64,000 bases of DNA from Lineus longissimus (Eukaryota > Nemertea > Pilidiophora > Heteronemertea > Lineidae): contig NC_088313.1 of assembly GCF_910592395.1 (NCBI RefSeq), positions 19,298,437 to 19,362,436 on the forward strand. The letters are read 5' to 3'. The translations under genes and the position numbers were made by a program. Position 1 is the stretch's first letter, and every line of letters begins with the position of its first letter. Shown in pieces: positions 1 through 18,000 of the stretch. The notes beneath the pieces are model-generated. The model searched no databases and was not told where the DNA came from. It saw nothing but the letters and a program-made list of their open reading frames with translations.

Positions 1-1328
1 CTGACCTTTGGTGCACTACCTGACCATTCTGTCTCAGTCACAGTCTGGGACCAGGACGAGTATTGGACAAAGACACACTTCTATCACAATCTAGGACTGA
101 CTCGCTCCGTGATGCCTTGCTCTGACCTTTGGTGCACTACCTGACCATTCTGTCTCAGTCACAGTCTGGGACCAGGACGAGTATTGGACAAAGACAGACT
201 TCTGTCACAATCTAGGACTGACTCGCTCCGTGATGCCTTGCTCTGACCTTTGGTGCACTACCTGACCATTCTGTCTCAGTCACAGTCTGGGACCAGGACG
301 AGTATTGGACAAAGACAGACTTCTGTCACAACCTTGGACTGACTCGCTCCGTGATGCCTTGCTCTGACCTTTGGTGCACTACCTGACCATTCTGTCTCAG
401 TCACAGTCTGGGACCAGGACGAGTATTGGACAAAGACAGACTTCTATCACAATCTAGGACTGACTCGCTCCGTGATGCCTAGCTCTGACCTTTGGTGCAC
501 TACCTGACCATTCTGTCTCAGTCACAGTCTGGGACCAGGACGAGTATTGGACAAAGGGACACTTCTGTCACAATCTTGGACTGACTCGCTCCGTGATGCC
601 TTGCTCTGACCTTTGGTGCACTACCTGACCATTCTGTCTCAGTCACAGTCTGGGACCAGGACGAGTATTGGACAAAGACAGACTTCTGTCACAATCTAGG
701 ACTGACTCGCTCCGTAATGCCTTGCTCTGACCTTTGGTGCACTACCTGACCATTCTGTCTCAGTCACAGTCTGGGACCAGGACGAGTATTGGACAAAGAC
801 AGACTTCTGTCACAATCTAGGACTGACTCGCTCCGTGATGCCTAGCTCTGACCTTTGGTGCACTACCTGACCATTCTGTCTCAGTCACAGTCTGGGACCA
901 GGACGAGTATTGGACAAAGACAGACTTCTGTCACAATCTAGGACTGACTCGCTCCGTGATGCCTTGCTCTGACCTTTGGTGCACTACCTGACCATTCTGT
1001 CTCAGTCACAGTCTGGGACCAGGACGAGTATTGGACAAAGACACACTTCTATCACAATCTAGGACTGACTCGCTCCGTGATGCCTTGCTCTGACCTTTGG
1101 TGCACTACCTGACCATTCTGTCTCAGTCACAGTCTGGGACCAGGACGAGTATTGGACAAAGACAGACTTCTATCACAATCTAGGACTGACTCGCTCCGTG
1201 ATGCCTAGCTCTGACCTTTGGTGCACTACCTGACCATTCTGTCTCAGTCACAGTCTGGGACCAGGACGAGTATTGGACAAAGGGACACTTCTGTCACAAT
1301 CTTGGACTAACTCGCTCCGTGATGCCTA
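1..1328. repeat. 121-bp tandem repeat array, 11 copies
   Basis: Copies begin at 1, 122, 243, 364, 485, 606, 727, 848, 969, 1090 and 1211, so the period is exactly 121 bp with no indel between copies. Each starts with CTGACCTTTGGTGCACTACC. Copies differ at a few diagnostic sites: ACACACTT, ACAGACTT or GGGACACTT near unit position 76, TCTAGG or TCTTGG near 93, and CCTTGCT or CCTAGCT at the end. The array is cut by the window start, so its true length is unknown. It ends at about 1328, where the last copy runs into unique sequence. No reading frame or known element was recognised in the unit. Very low divergence suggests recent expansion or gene conversion. Confidence 0.97.
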
Positions 1329-1921
1329 TTCCGGACGCGAGGTTTTTTTTACAGGGTAAGTTCGTACTATTGTGTACACTGACAGCCAATCAGAGCTCTG
1401 TAACTTCATCTGACGTCATCAAGTAAGAAATGCACGTGTTGTTAGTCAGCACACAAGATCAGCGATGCACATTCACAAATGGTGCGAGTTCGAATCTCGA
1501 AGGACCCAAACAATTATGCAAATGGCAAACCACTACTAGGCTATGATGTTTCTGTGATGTTTTATGCCCATGGTTTGCATTCTGAAACACTTGAATTCAT
1601 TTTGAGTCTAGTAACAAGAATCAGTCAATTAACTTACACTTCCTTTGCACTTGTTTGGTTGATATTACCCTAATCTTTATTTTCATTAATTGATTTTGAG
1701 CATAATAATTACAACGTAATTGATATAACATATAGTAAGTTGATCCATGTCACAATTTCAGCGGGTGCATGTAAATTGGACATTTGGCCAGGCGCCCGGG
1801 AGATTGGGCGAACGACCGCGAAGAAAGAAATAGGTCAATAAACGAATAAAGCAATTACGCATGTGCAGTGAGCGTTTCCGGTGGCACTTGGTGAGAACGC
1901 CGCCATTGTTGAGAAAATAAA
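1329..1921 (+). promoter_or_regulatory. upstream region of the SRSF10-like gene
   Basis: This is unique sequence between the tandem array and the first ATG of the splicing factor. It should hold the promoter and 5' UTR. The last 100 bases are richer in CpG than the rest, and GCCGCCATTG stands 20 bases before the ATG. A tRNA-like B-box word (GAGTTCGAATC) is at about 1487 without a clear A box, so a SINE fragment is possible. No TATA box was identified with confidence. Confidence 0.4.
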
Positions 1922-8630
<6,709 letters not shown>

Positions 8631-10800
8631 TCATCGAAAGCCAGTTGAGCTCATGTAAATAGTAGCTGAGAACAAGTACAATACAGATGAATTTGACATT
8701 GCGCATTTGTAGGACATTCCTGCTCCAACTTAGTGTGGACAACGTTATATTGAGTGGCTTAGCTCTCTGCTTCAGTGTATGTCTGCTTGTGAAGTCTTGA
8801 TGTCAGATTCCACTTCTTTTTACAGCAAGTTGCTTGAACACTTAGAACCGAGGTGTCTGGACAATTTATTGATAAGAATTTGGTTGGTCTGCATTCAAAT
8901 TAAAGGTCTTTGTAGATAACTGTTCACACAGTATTTTTATAAAGCGTGAAGTTGGCTGTTCAGTGAAATTGTAACTTCTCAATTTTTGGTGAGCCTGGGG
9001 AGGACAGATTTTCTAATTTTTGAAGAGTAACTATTTCTGCCAGTTTAAGTTTTTAAATCCCTCGGTGTCACTTGTAGTAAGGAAGCCAATGTGTATTGAA
9101 TGCTGTTATCATTTCTGCCAACTTTTCCAACAAAACATTCAAGCTTGTCGTAAGCTTCGTTCACCTGCGTCCTCTGTGCTCCCTGATTTCACATTTGAAT
9201 ATTGAAATATTTGCACCTGTAAATAATTCCATGTGTCATCCTCCTTTGTTGGTTTGTAATTTCCAAAAAGTGTTTCTAATGGCGGTTGTAACAAGCTCTT
9301 TGTCATGTTGTCATCACACACATACAGGCAAGGTAAAGGTGGTACAGTTAAAGCCCTGTGCCAACTGTTTTCTATGCTGTTTGTGTTGTTATTGTACCTC
9401 TCTGCCTTGATTTGTTTCATTCCCTTTTCAATTATTTTATCATCTTCTTAGACCGAGTAGACTTTGTACTTCATTTAGGAACTGAATACATTTACGGCAA
9501 ACATTTATTCTCTCAATTAATGTCATCAAAACAATGTGTTATTACTTGCAGCAAAATAACCTTGAAAATGTGTGACTCTGTGGAAAGCAAGTCGTAGCGC
9601 TGATCTTAAGATATTGTTTGTTTGTTGTTACATACATCTCCAAAAAAATAGGGTAGGTTTGTAGGCTAATAATCTTTTGATGAACTAGACTACATTTTTG
9701 GAGTTGGGGTGTTTCTCTGGATATGTAGGGTAACTTCAAGCAAACAATTTTTTGGGGGCAGCATAGTGTCTGTTATAAACGAATCTCAGGTGAGGTCACA
9801 AGTGCTTTTAAGAAAATTTAGTGTGATTTCATTTCATCAACACCTTGAAGAAAGTGACTTCTGTGCACTTTGATAGGAATTCTCATCACAAATACTACCA
9901 TGTTAGTTCAAACCCATTTTAATCATTGACATTGTAATCAGTTTTGGTTGTAGTTTTAGTGTAAGCCAGTTATCAGCATCATTTTAATGCCTCATCTTGA
10001 ATTTTCATTTGATTATTGAGGGTGTTACTTGGTGGTGTAAGAGTTTGTTTCAGTTATTTAAAGGTGTATTTTAGCCTGATCTATCTGCTTTGATATCGTG
10101 TTGCTTAGAGTATCATGTGTTCTGAATTCTACTTAAGGTTCTGCGAAATGACTTAATTCTCAGAGGGCAATTAGCCTACCAACTAGGCTGTACATGAATC
10201 ACTGAAACTTGGGGTTGTACACTCTCAAGCTGAATTAACACTAACAAAGCTTTTATTTTACTCTGCTAGTTTAAGTCTTGATTTCAGGCCCAAGATTCTT
10301 CAATGGAGGAATTGACTAAGTGACTGTTGTATTTGTTTATATGCCTAGATTGTTGTAAACTGTATATCAGTGCAAGAACTGAGTCAAGTCACATCAATTA
10401 AAGTTGCTTGGTTAGTGACAGGGTCAAGGACAAACATTTTTTGTTGACCGTCAGTTCTGGACTTATCAGCTTGTCAACTTTTTCTTTAAACATGAGTTGC
10501 TGCATTTTGAATTAAAAGTTTTACTTGTTCTGTTACTATTGGAAAAACACTCTGTCCCGAAGGAAAAGAGTTGCCACTATATGGTGTATTCAATAAGCTA
10601 AGAAATTTGAACTATGTCTTTATCAGATCGTCCAATTAAATTTGGCCTTAGTGGCACAGCTGTGTACATAAACAAATACATTCAGGTCATTTTGATTTGC
10701 TGTTGACCACTCCATCTAAAATATCACTGCCCAAAACAGATACTGCAACATTTGTATTTCATTTCTGTATCATCAATAAATCATTTTATCATAATTGAGG
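8631..10800 (+). other. probable 3' UTR of the SRSF10-like gene
   Basis: No conserved coding sequence was found after the stop codon. The stretch is AT-rich with many stops in all frames. An ATTAAA at 8899-8904 could give a short transcript and an AATAAA at 10775-10780 a long one. The end is inferred from that last signal only. Confidence 0.45.
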
Positions 10801-11595
10801 AGTTTCTTCTTAACATGTTCATTGGTTGTAAGTGATGAGTGCTTGCCCAGGATGAGGTACTGACCATCTTGAATCTCGGCATCCTGAACCTCAGGCCAAC
10901 ATTCGGCACCAACGACCGTGCTTTGACAATGTGGATCTCCCATTGATGCTCACACCATGTGGGCTGTGCTGTTGAGCTGTCGGATCTGATTCGGTCTTTT
11001 GTGACTCTTGTCTCTATCACCGATTTGGCAAGACCATTAACTGGCAGGGCTGGTTCTTGCTTCCCCAGTTGGCAGGACAACAGTGATGCAAGACTTGGTA
11101 CACTCTCTGGCAACTTGGCGAGCTATGAAGGGGAGGGCACATCCAGAAGAGATACGGTGCACTACTGTCTCATTGGCCGAAAGTCATTTCTGCAGGCCAT
11201 AAATAAAGAGCGACGGTAAAATACACAGGCCCGCTGCTGTCCTCGTTTTTCACTTTCGCTCCGATGTCTTTGAACAGGGTGACACGTTCATGTACTGCAC
11301 AGGGTGGCCCAGACCTATTTACCCTCACACAATGGATGCACAATAGAATTCTATTGTGACAGGAAAAACCTTTCTGGCCAACCCTGTCGAGTTTCGTGAG
11401 TTTCCTCATCAGCCTCACGCAGGGGACCTCAGCTGGCGCCATCTGGGCTAAAAAAGTAGAACTACTCGATTACTTTGAATTAAAAATTACCCCGTCTCGG
11501 GGTGGAAACTTCCCCTCTTTAGGGGGAAACGGGGGACGAGTTATTCCATGAACCCCCAACATGGTGCTGACGACCGTTGCCGATCACAGCTTTCC
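10801..11595. other. spacer without recognised feature
   Basis: Short open frames occur on both strands (for example 10959-11219 and 11170-11442), but their translations show no family motif, consistent splice context or recognisable composition. Around 11490-11540 there is a C/G-rich stretch with local dyad symmetry. Nothing else is supported. Confidence 0.3.
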
Positions 11596-11985
11596 TTAAC
11601 ACCTTCAGCGCCGAACCTACGTGGCCCAAATCCCCCTCCCCTTTGAGCTGGTTATCGGACTCATGGACTTCATGAAAGAACTATGCCATCGCCATCTTCA
11701 GGACAAGGTAGGAACTGAAAAGAGAAGAAGAGGTCTTTCCAGTTCCTACCTTTCCCTGAAGATGGCGATGGCGTAGTTCTTTCATGAAGTCATTTAAAGT
11801 TCTGAAGTACGCCATCGCCATCTTCAGGGCACGGAGGAACTGAAAAGACCGTTTCAGTACGTTTCTTGCCCTGAAGATAGCGATGGCGTAGTTCTTTCAT
11901 GAAGTCCATGAGACTCCAATAACCAGCTCAAAGAGGCGGGATTTGGGCCACATAGATCTACGTGGATCGGCGCTGAATGTGTTAA
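11596..11985. mobile_element. foldback MITE with TTAA target duplication (piggyBac-like)
   Basis: The element is bounded by TTAA at 11596-11599 and 11982-11985. Its termini are inverted repeats, ACACCTTCAGCGCCGA on the left and the complement of TCGGCGCTGAATGTGT on the right. The arms pair over roughly 120 bp, including a shared GGCCCAAATCCC block and CATGGACTTCATGAAAG, with small indels (the right arm has an extra 13 bases near 11955). Inside the arms a second dyad repeats GAACTACGCCATCGCCATC in alternating orientation four times. No transposase frame is present, so it is non-autonomous. TTAA duplications and CA-starting termini fit the piggyBac superfamily; this assignment is inference. Confidence 0.85.
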
Positions 11986-13140
11986 TTCACCCTACTCATA
12001 TTCAAGAACCTTTCTCGTGGCATCGTACTCCTGTGCGGACGTTTTATGTGCGTACTATGTAGTATGACTGGCCAACGGAAGGGGAGCCAGGAGCGGGCTC
12101 AGGACACCTGCGATAGGGTCCGTGTACATTCTGTATAGGCCTACATACATTTTCGTGATTTAAAAAAAATTAGTGCTAGGAGTTTCACCAAAGTTTGCAG
12201 AAGTGTAGCCCTATATCTTGTCAATGACATAAGAGAATTTGAAAAAATTCCAACGATTCTAAATTGTTTTAGCGCTTTCATAAGACATGTCAGAATTTGA
12301 CAAAATATGTGGCCGTGTTAATATCTACCTCCTGTGAGAGAATATCTAGAAAAAGATTGCGTTCCTATAATTCAAAATCTTCTGTTGGTTTATATCATTA
12401 AAAATCAAGCCCAAAATGTCTACTTTAATTGTCATCTAGTCATCCAGCTTGGGGCTTGCATGGGTACGACCATAATAATATTCAGTGTAATTATTCGCAA
12501 TTTTGTGTAGCTGACTCAGCAATTAATGAGGTAATCCCTGTCTATCAATTAATAATCAGCCCCTTACGAAAAAGTTCTCAGATTTACCATGCTCACCATG
12601 ATTTTCCCTTAAATTTTCTTGGCAGAACTGCTTACAAATTCCTCACCTATATTAGCTGGCACAATTTAATGTAAACATGGATTTTCCCACAAAAAGAGAG
12701 TGCGAACCAGACAAGGCAACGTTTGATTAAAAGGAACTATAATTTATTGTTGGCAGGTCCTCCATCAAAGTGGTAACCACACAAAAAATCCTCAACGAAT
12801 TGGTGATCTAAAGCTTGTTTGAAATAAAATTGTCGCTCTATTTCATATCGCCTTAGCCTGGCTATTACAGGCGAAGAACGAACTATAATGCCACACTGAA
12901 TGATAAAACGACAGAGCCTATTTCCCAAACCAAGCCACCATTAGGGCACCCGAGACATAAAATCCCTGTTTCGGCGAAACTTTAATAGAAATAGGTGTTA
13001 TAGTAGATTCGATGAAACTAAATAATGGGGAATCCCCGTATTGCGTGACGGGTATTTACAGTCCGTACTATAGTTTCGTCGAATCTTTCATAATCGGTTT
13101 CGGTCATATTATTGCGATCGTTTGTTGATAGTGACCCTTG
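11986..13140. other. spacer, no gene recognised
   Basis: AT-rich sequence with scattered stops. A small hairpin lies at 13010-13090, where GATTCGATGAAACTA pairs with TAGTTTCGTCGAATC around a 50-base loop, perhaps a MITE remnant. No exon with a family match was found. Confidence 0.3.
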
Positions 13141-13146
13141 TGATCT

Positions 13147-13210
13147 ATGGATACTAATAGACGGGTTGTTCTCAACCTAGGAGGCCATCGGCTGATTATC
13201 GAAACCAACG
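13147..13210 (+). CDS. possible orphan first exon resembling a T1/BTB strand
   Basis: An ATG opens 21 codons plus one base followed by a good donor (AACG before GTAAGTAA). The peptide begins MDTNRRVVLNLGGHRL, and RVVLN-GG-R resembles the first strand of the T1/BTB fold in Kv channels and KCTD proteins. No downstream exon continuing that fold was found before the Piwi gene. Joining it to the Piwi acceptor at 15089 puts the Piwi ATG out of frame, so it could instead be a Piwi leader exon with an upstream frame, an exon remnant or chance. Confidence 0.25.
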
Positions 13211-13437
13211 GTAAGTAAAGATGCGACACCTTTTTGAATTTATACTTACGAAGGCATTAATTAAGTAAAAGTAAAAAGTTGATAAGGTAGGTGCTTGTAA
13301 TCGTCTTTGTAGTAGTCTCCATGCAGGTCAAGTGGTTTTCAATATACCCCGCCTGTCGATATTACAATACGATGGAGTAAAAAAAGCCTGAATCTCAGGA
13401 TGCATGTTTTCGCTTGGTGGCCGCCACGATCAAAGAG

Positions 13438-13520
13438 TGGTGGTGGTGGTGGTGGTGGGGGGGGGGGGGGGGGGGGGAGGCAGGGAGGCGACTCCATTTA
13501 GACGGAGGGGGGGGGGGTCA
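13438..13520. repeat. GGT microsatellite and long poly-G run
   Basis: Seven or more GGT units starting near 13438 run into an uninterrupted G tract of about 20 bases at 13457-13478, with a second G tract near 13508. Poly-proline and poly-threonine frames on the other strand here are artefacts of this composition. Such runs are prone to assembly error and can form G-quadruplexes. Confidence 0.9.
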
Positions 13521-13764
13521 TCCTGTACGTCCTTCGTATCGGGCGACAAGACGAGGCCGGTCCACTGCCCGGAGAGTACCGGACTGTGTAGACTCGCGCT
13601 GGCAAGCCCGCCCGCCCGCGATTTTTTTGTTATTGTCCTTTCTGTAGGTAGGCCTATGTTGCAGGCAGCATAACTCAAATATCTAAAATCTAAATAACAA
13701 GGGAAAAGAAACGCATTATAAAAAAAATAAAATATAAAGTAAAAAAGAAAAAGAAAAATGTTGT

Positions 13765-13845
13765 CCACAACCGGTTTCGAACTTGCGACCTTTGGATCGA
13801 ACATCGTATCTACCATTTCTGACCAGCGCTCCACCAACTGCTCCA
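13765..13845 (-). mobile_element. tRNA-derived SINE-like head
   Basis: Read on the minus strand this stretch has an A-box-like word (GTTGGTGGAGCGCTGGTC) followed about 40 bases later by a B box (AAGTTCGAAACC), the spacing of an internal RNA polymerase III promoter in tRNAs and tRNA-derived SINEs. The cloverleaf is imperfect, so a functional tRNA is unlikely. An A-rich stretch (13680-13760) lies on its downstream side, as expected for a SINE tail. Confidence 0.5.
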
Positions 13846-13899
13846 ATGTTTCTAAGACGTCTGACGTCATGTATTTGTCGATATCTGATTGGCTGAAAG

Positions 13900-15088
13900 T
13901 CCCTGTACAAATGTGCAATGTACTGCCTGAAAGGTTTAGGAAAAAAATTCGCTAGCGGCTTGTGTCATTCCCCTGGTGGGGACTTACAGAACTTGTTGGC
14001 TGTGGTAAACGAGAAGTCTCCGGTCTTTCACAGCGGGCGGTTGGTGTGAGCATCTTGACCTCAAGCATTTTTTTATTCATGCACGGCTTCCTCCCTCTCA
14101 ATTGGCTAAAATCATTGATTTCTCGGTCCTCACAGTATGTCAGTGTTGATTCAGCAGTTGTTTTGGCAAAGACATGTTTTTTTTTGAGTTTCTGAAACCA
14201 AAGCGCTACTCAATAGGCGGCTAACAAGAAACTACGCATTTTACTATTTTTGCCGACGTATGTGTACACTGAACTTGGGATGTGCGTCGGCCCCGTGTTG
14301 AAATGCCGTCCAGTGCCAGTTGGTGCGTTTTTCGCTGATTTGTGCAAAATTCAACATATCTCAAAAGTTCAATGGTTGACCCTCGATTTTTTAAAAATTT
14401 TTGTGTAGCGTAAGCAACTGTCTTTCATGGGAGAATGGCCACTGTAAGAATTATTCAGGAAGAAATGTATAATATTTGGGTTTTTTCGTGATTGTCCGGC
14501 CCAATTAGCAATATTGCCATTTGGGATGGTGAACAGAGCTAGGAGCAAATGTGACGATTATGATTTATTTAAAGAAACAAAATGCCCGATTTAACTTCCT
14601 GCAGAATCAGGGGAATAGGGCGTTTCCAGTGATATACGACACAAATGGGTTGTCCTCATGCATTCACTTTGGAAACGCGTTATAAAATAGATGTTACGTC
14701 CTGTTAATGGGGCACGTCATCATCGCGTACATTTGGGAAAAACTCCCTAACGAGACCTATAAAGAGAACCATCGTTATCTTGGGGGAGGTCGACTTTCGC
14801 AATATGTTTTAATTTTTACGTCTTTTTACTGTTATTGATATTAATTACTTATCAATTACTGTGAACCCGAATGATCACACAAATAACCCTCAACTTGATT
14901 CTATTGGAAAACATTTTCTGAGGTAAGGGGTGTGAAATAGGACCATATTCCTACCAAGCGATTTTATTCATATTCTGCATTGTCAATCAATGTCATTGTG
15001 TGTAGCCCTACTTTCGTACGCTACGTGTGCATTCACCCTTCGAAAATAAATTTCAGCCAAAAACTGACCGCTGTCTCTTTATTTTCAG
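13900..15088. other. upstream region of the Piwi gene
   Basis: No coding exon was recognised. The first Piwi coding exon starts after an acceptor (ATTTTCAG at 15081-15088), so at least one non-coding leader exon and the promoter must lie in or beyond this stretch, but they could not be placed. Confidence 0.35.
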
Positions 15089-15095
15089 GAGCGCA

Positions 15096-18000
15096 ATGGA
15101 AGGAAAAGGGAACAAAGGAAGGGGGCGTGGCCGAGGTCGAGGACGGGCAAGAGGCCAGGCCCAGGGGCAGGGAGAGCAGGATCAGGTACGGAGGCCAGAT
15201 TCCGGGCAGCCTCGGCCACTCCCGGCCCCTGCTCCTGCTCTTCCAGGTCCAGTTCCAGTTGCAGTCCCAGCTGCCAATCAGTGGAGGTTACCGCCGCCTC
15301 TGAAGGACGATCAACCTTTACAGTCGCAGGTTCCGGTAAGTTGTGTTGATAAAATACAAGAAGTGTTTATCTTAACTTTGTAAGGGTGGGGGGGGGGGGG
15401 AACTGTGCCGCTCTTCACAATCACAGCCCCTTTCCGCTCTCCCTTTTTAAAAGTTGCTTGTTCAGGCATTAATGATAGTCATATTTGTGTTTAACTTGGT
15501 GATCTATCAGAATATTTCATAAATAACATGTTTTTTTATTAGCGTGGGCAAAGTCAACCAGCATCGGAAGCCAGCAGTCGGACACGAAATCGAGGTGGCG
15601 GAAGTGGTGGGGCAGCCTCCAGGGTTGATGAAGTGACAGATGACATACGAAGAATGGACATCGGGGTGGCACGGAGAGACCCGGTTCTTGGAGAAGGAGC
15701 AGCGCGTGGGCAAGGACACAATGCTCCAGAACGCACAAAACCAAGGCTTAGCCATGATGATGATAGGATCATCACTAAGCCTGATAATTGTAATGGCAAA
15801 AGAGGTAAGAATCAGTGTCTTTCAACTGTCAATTTTAATGTCGCTTTTGTCAAAATACAACTTTTACTATGTTCTTCTATTGTGACAGATCAGGACTATC
15901 AGGAGAGATGGCACAGCTGTGGGGAGAGACAATGGCATGAAAAGTGAGACCAATGAGTCCTCAAACACTCAATCTCCCTGACCTACTTGCTGTTTCTTAA
16001 TATCTTCATGTATGGTCTGTTTCTTGTGCAGCACTCGGGACGTAGGCGAAGCTCGATCTTCATACCAATCGGCTTAAATTGAGAGTCCACTGCTGGGTGA
16101 AAGCTGCGGTGTGTATTTAAAGAGTCTTATGATATCTCTTTTCAGGTTCTACTGGTCAAGTAACGCAGCTTCTTGTCAACTGCTTCCACCTCGATCAATC
16201 ACATGGTAGTAGCGTCATCTATCAATACGATGTGGAGTTCAAACCTCCGGTTGCCAACAAGGAGCAGAAAATTGGGATTGTGAAATCTCGTAGTGATATA
16301 ATTGGCAACATCAGTGCATTTGACGGTTGGATGCTGTTTCTGCCAGCAGTTCTGCCCAATGATGTAAGTGAAGTATTTATAAAATAATCATTGGAGCATC
16401 CAAGTCCCTAGATCCCTTTAAAGTAATGACCTTGCATTTCTGAACCACATAAAAATTGACCTCAAATTCTGACATACATCCATGTTTGGAGCAGACAATA
16501 ATAGTGATCTTTTCTTGGAACCTTGTAATTGTCACGGTGGTCTGATCAAGTCATTCAGGTAATACGATAACCCAACCTTTGTCACATTTTATGGCCAGAC
16601 CCATATTAATCTTCGAAACTTTTTTTCAGCCAACTGTGTTTACTGTTATCAAAAGGTTTGATAACGAGCCGGTTGAGGTCACCATAAGGCTTCGAAGGGA
16701 GCTTCCCGCAACAGACCCAGTTTGTGTTCAGATGATGAATGTCATATTCAACAGGTATGATTTGTGAATTGTGAACTCTTGTGGTGAATGACAAAAACCA
16801 TTGCACTGCCACATGTAACTCCTGTTCTTTGAAACAATTGCTTGCCTACAAGAATAAAGGAGTTTTAGCTTATCTTAGTGGACTGGTTTATTATCACATG
16901 ATAGGGTCATACCAAATTCCTTTCTCGTACCACCTCATACTTGGCATACACGTATGACACCAGTGTCTTCCCTGATGGTTTCAAATTTGAAAATTTCAAA
17001 TTGTGGGTGTGTGAATGATTAACCTTGATGACACCAAAACCCTATGAATTGCATTTAAAGTCTATAAAACTGTAAACTTAAAATGGATCAAAAAACTAAA
17101 TTTGCGTCTGACAGAAAACGAGATAAAACGTGATGATGAGGGACATCTGGAAATGAAGAGAGTAGAATAGCATTTTGTCATTACAACACACGACAGACAG
17201 TAAATGTTTTTCTTTTTCTCACTATTTTTTACAGAGTATTGAAGATGATGGGGATGGAGCGTATTGGCCGAGATTATTTCTGTCCAAATTTAAGCATTGC
17301 TGTTCCACAGCATGGGTAAGTCAAGTGGTTGGAATCGTCGAAAGGGAAAATCTGACGCCATTTTACGCCAGTTTTTTTGGCAGGTATATGGCATTTGATA
17401 GACTTTTTGTGTTGGGTCCTTTTTATGACAGTGCTGGCCCAAATAAAACGAAGTAAACATGTTTAACATTACTCTCTTTATCTTACTTCAGTGTGGAGAT
17501 CTGGCCAGGCTACGATGCTAAAATCCGTGTGTTCGAGCATAACACTATGCTGAGTATTGATTTGAATCATCGTGTCTTACGCAAGTTGACAGTTCTGGAT
17601 GTTATGTACGATATCAAACAGGACAACAGATTCCAGGACAAGTGTGTCAAGGAAATAGTCGGTCAGATTGTCTTGACAAGGTGTGTATAGTTTTCTCACT
17701 TCTCACAACATCAGACACCAATGGAAGGTCTCGTGATAAAAAAACCATAAACCACAAGAATTTGGTGTAATTTAATTTTGTAATTTGGAAACATTAACAT
17801 CATTATTGATTGATATTTTGTCTAGGTACAACAATCGCACGTATAGAGTGGATGACATCCAATGGGGCCAGACTCCAAAATCAACTTTCGAGACGCGCAA
17901 CGGGCCAGTGTCCTTCGTGGATTACTATGCCAAGGTAGGTTGAGTTAACAGGTTACACTCAGTAATAGCAATGCAGCGGACCAGTTTGCAATAGTTGTGT

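Noticed and set aside
13430-13918. 162-codon minus-strand frame with poly-Pro and poly-Thr
   Set aside because: It is produced by the GGT/poly-G tract and a tRNA-like SINE; no conserved domain.
15889-15943. A 55-bp segment in the Piwi gene with acceptor- and donor-like ends
   Set aside because: Its phases do not fit between exons 2 and 3, whereas direct joining of 15804 to 16146 gives a continuous, family-like sequence ([11 protein letters not shown]). At most it is a poison exon.
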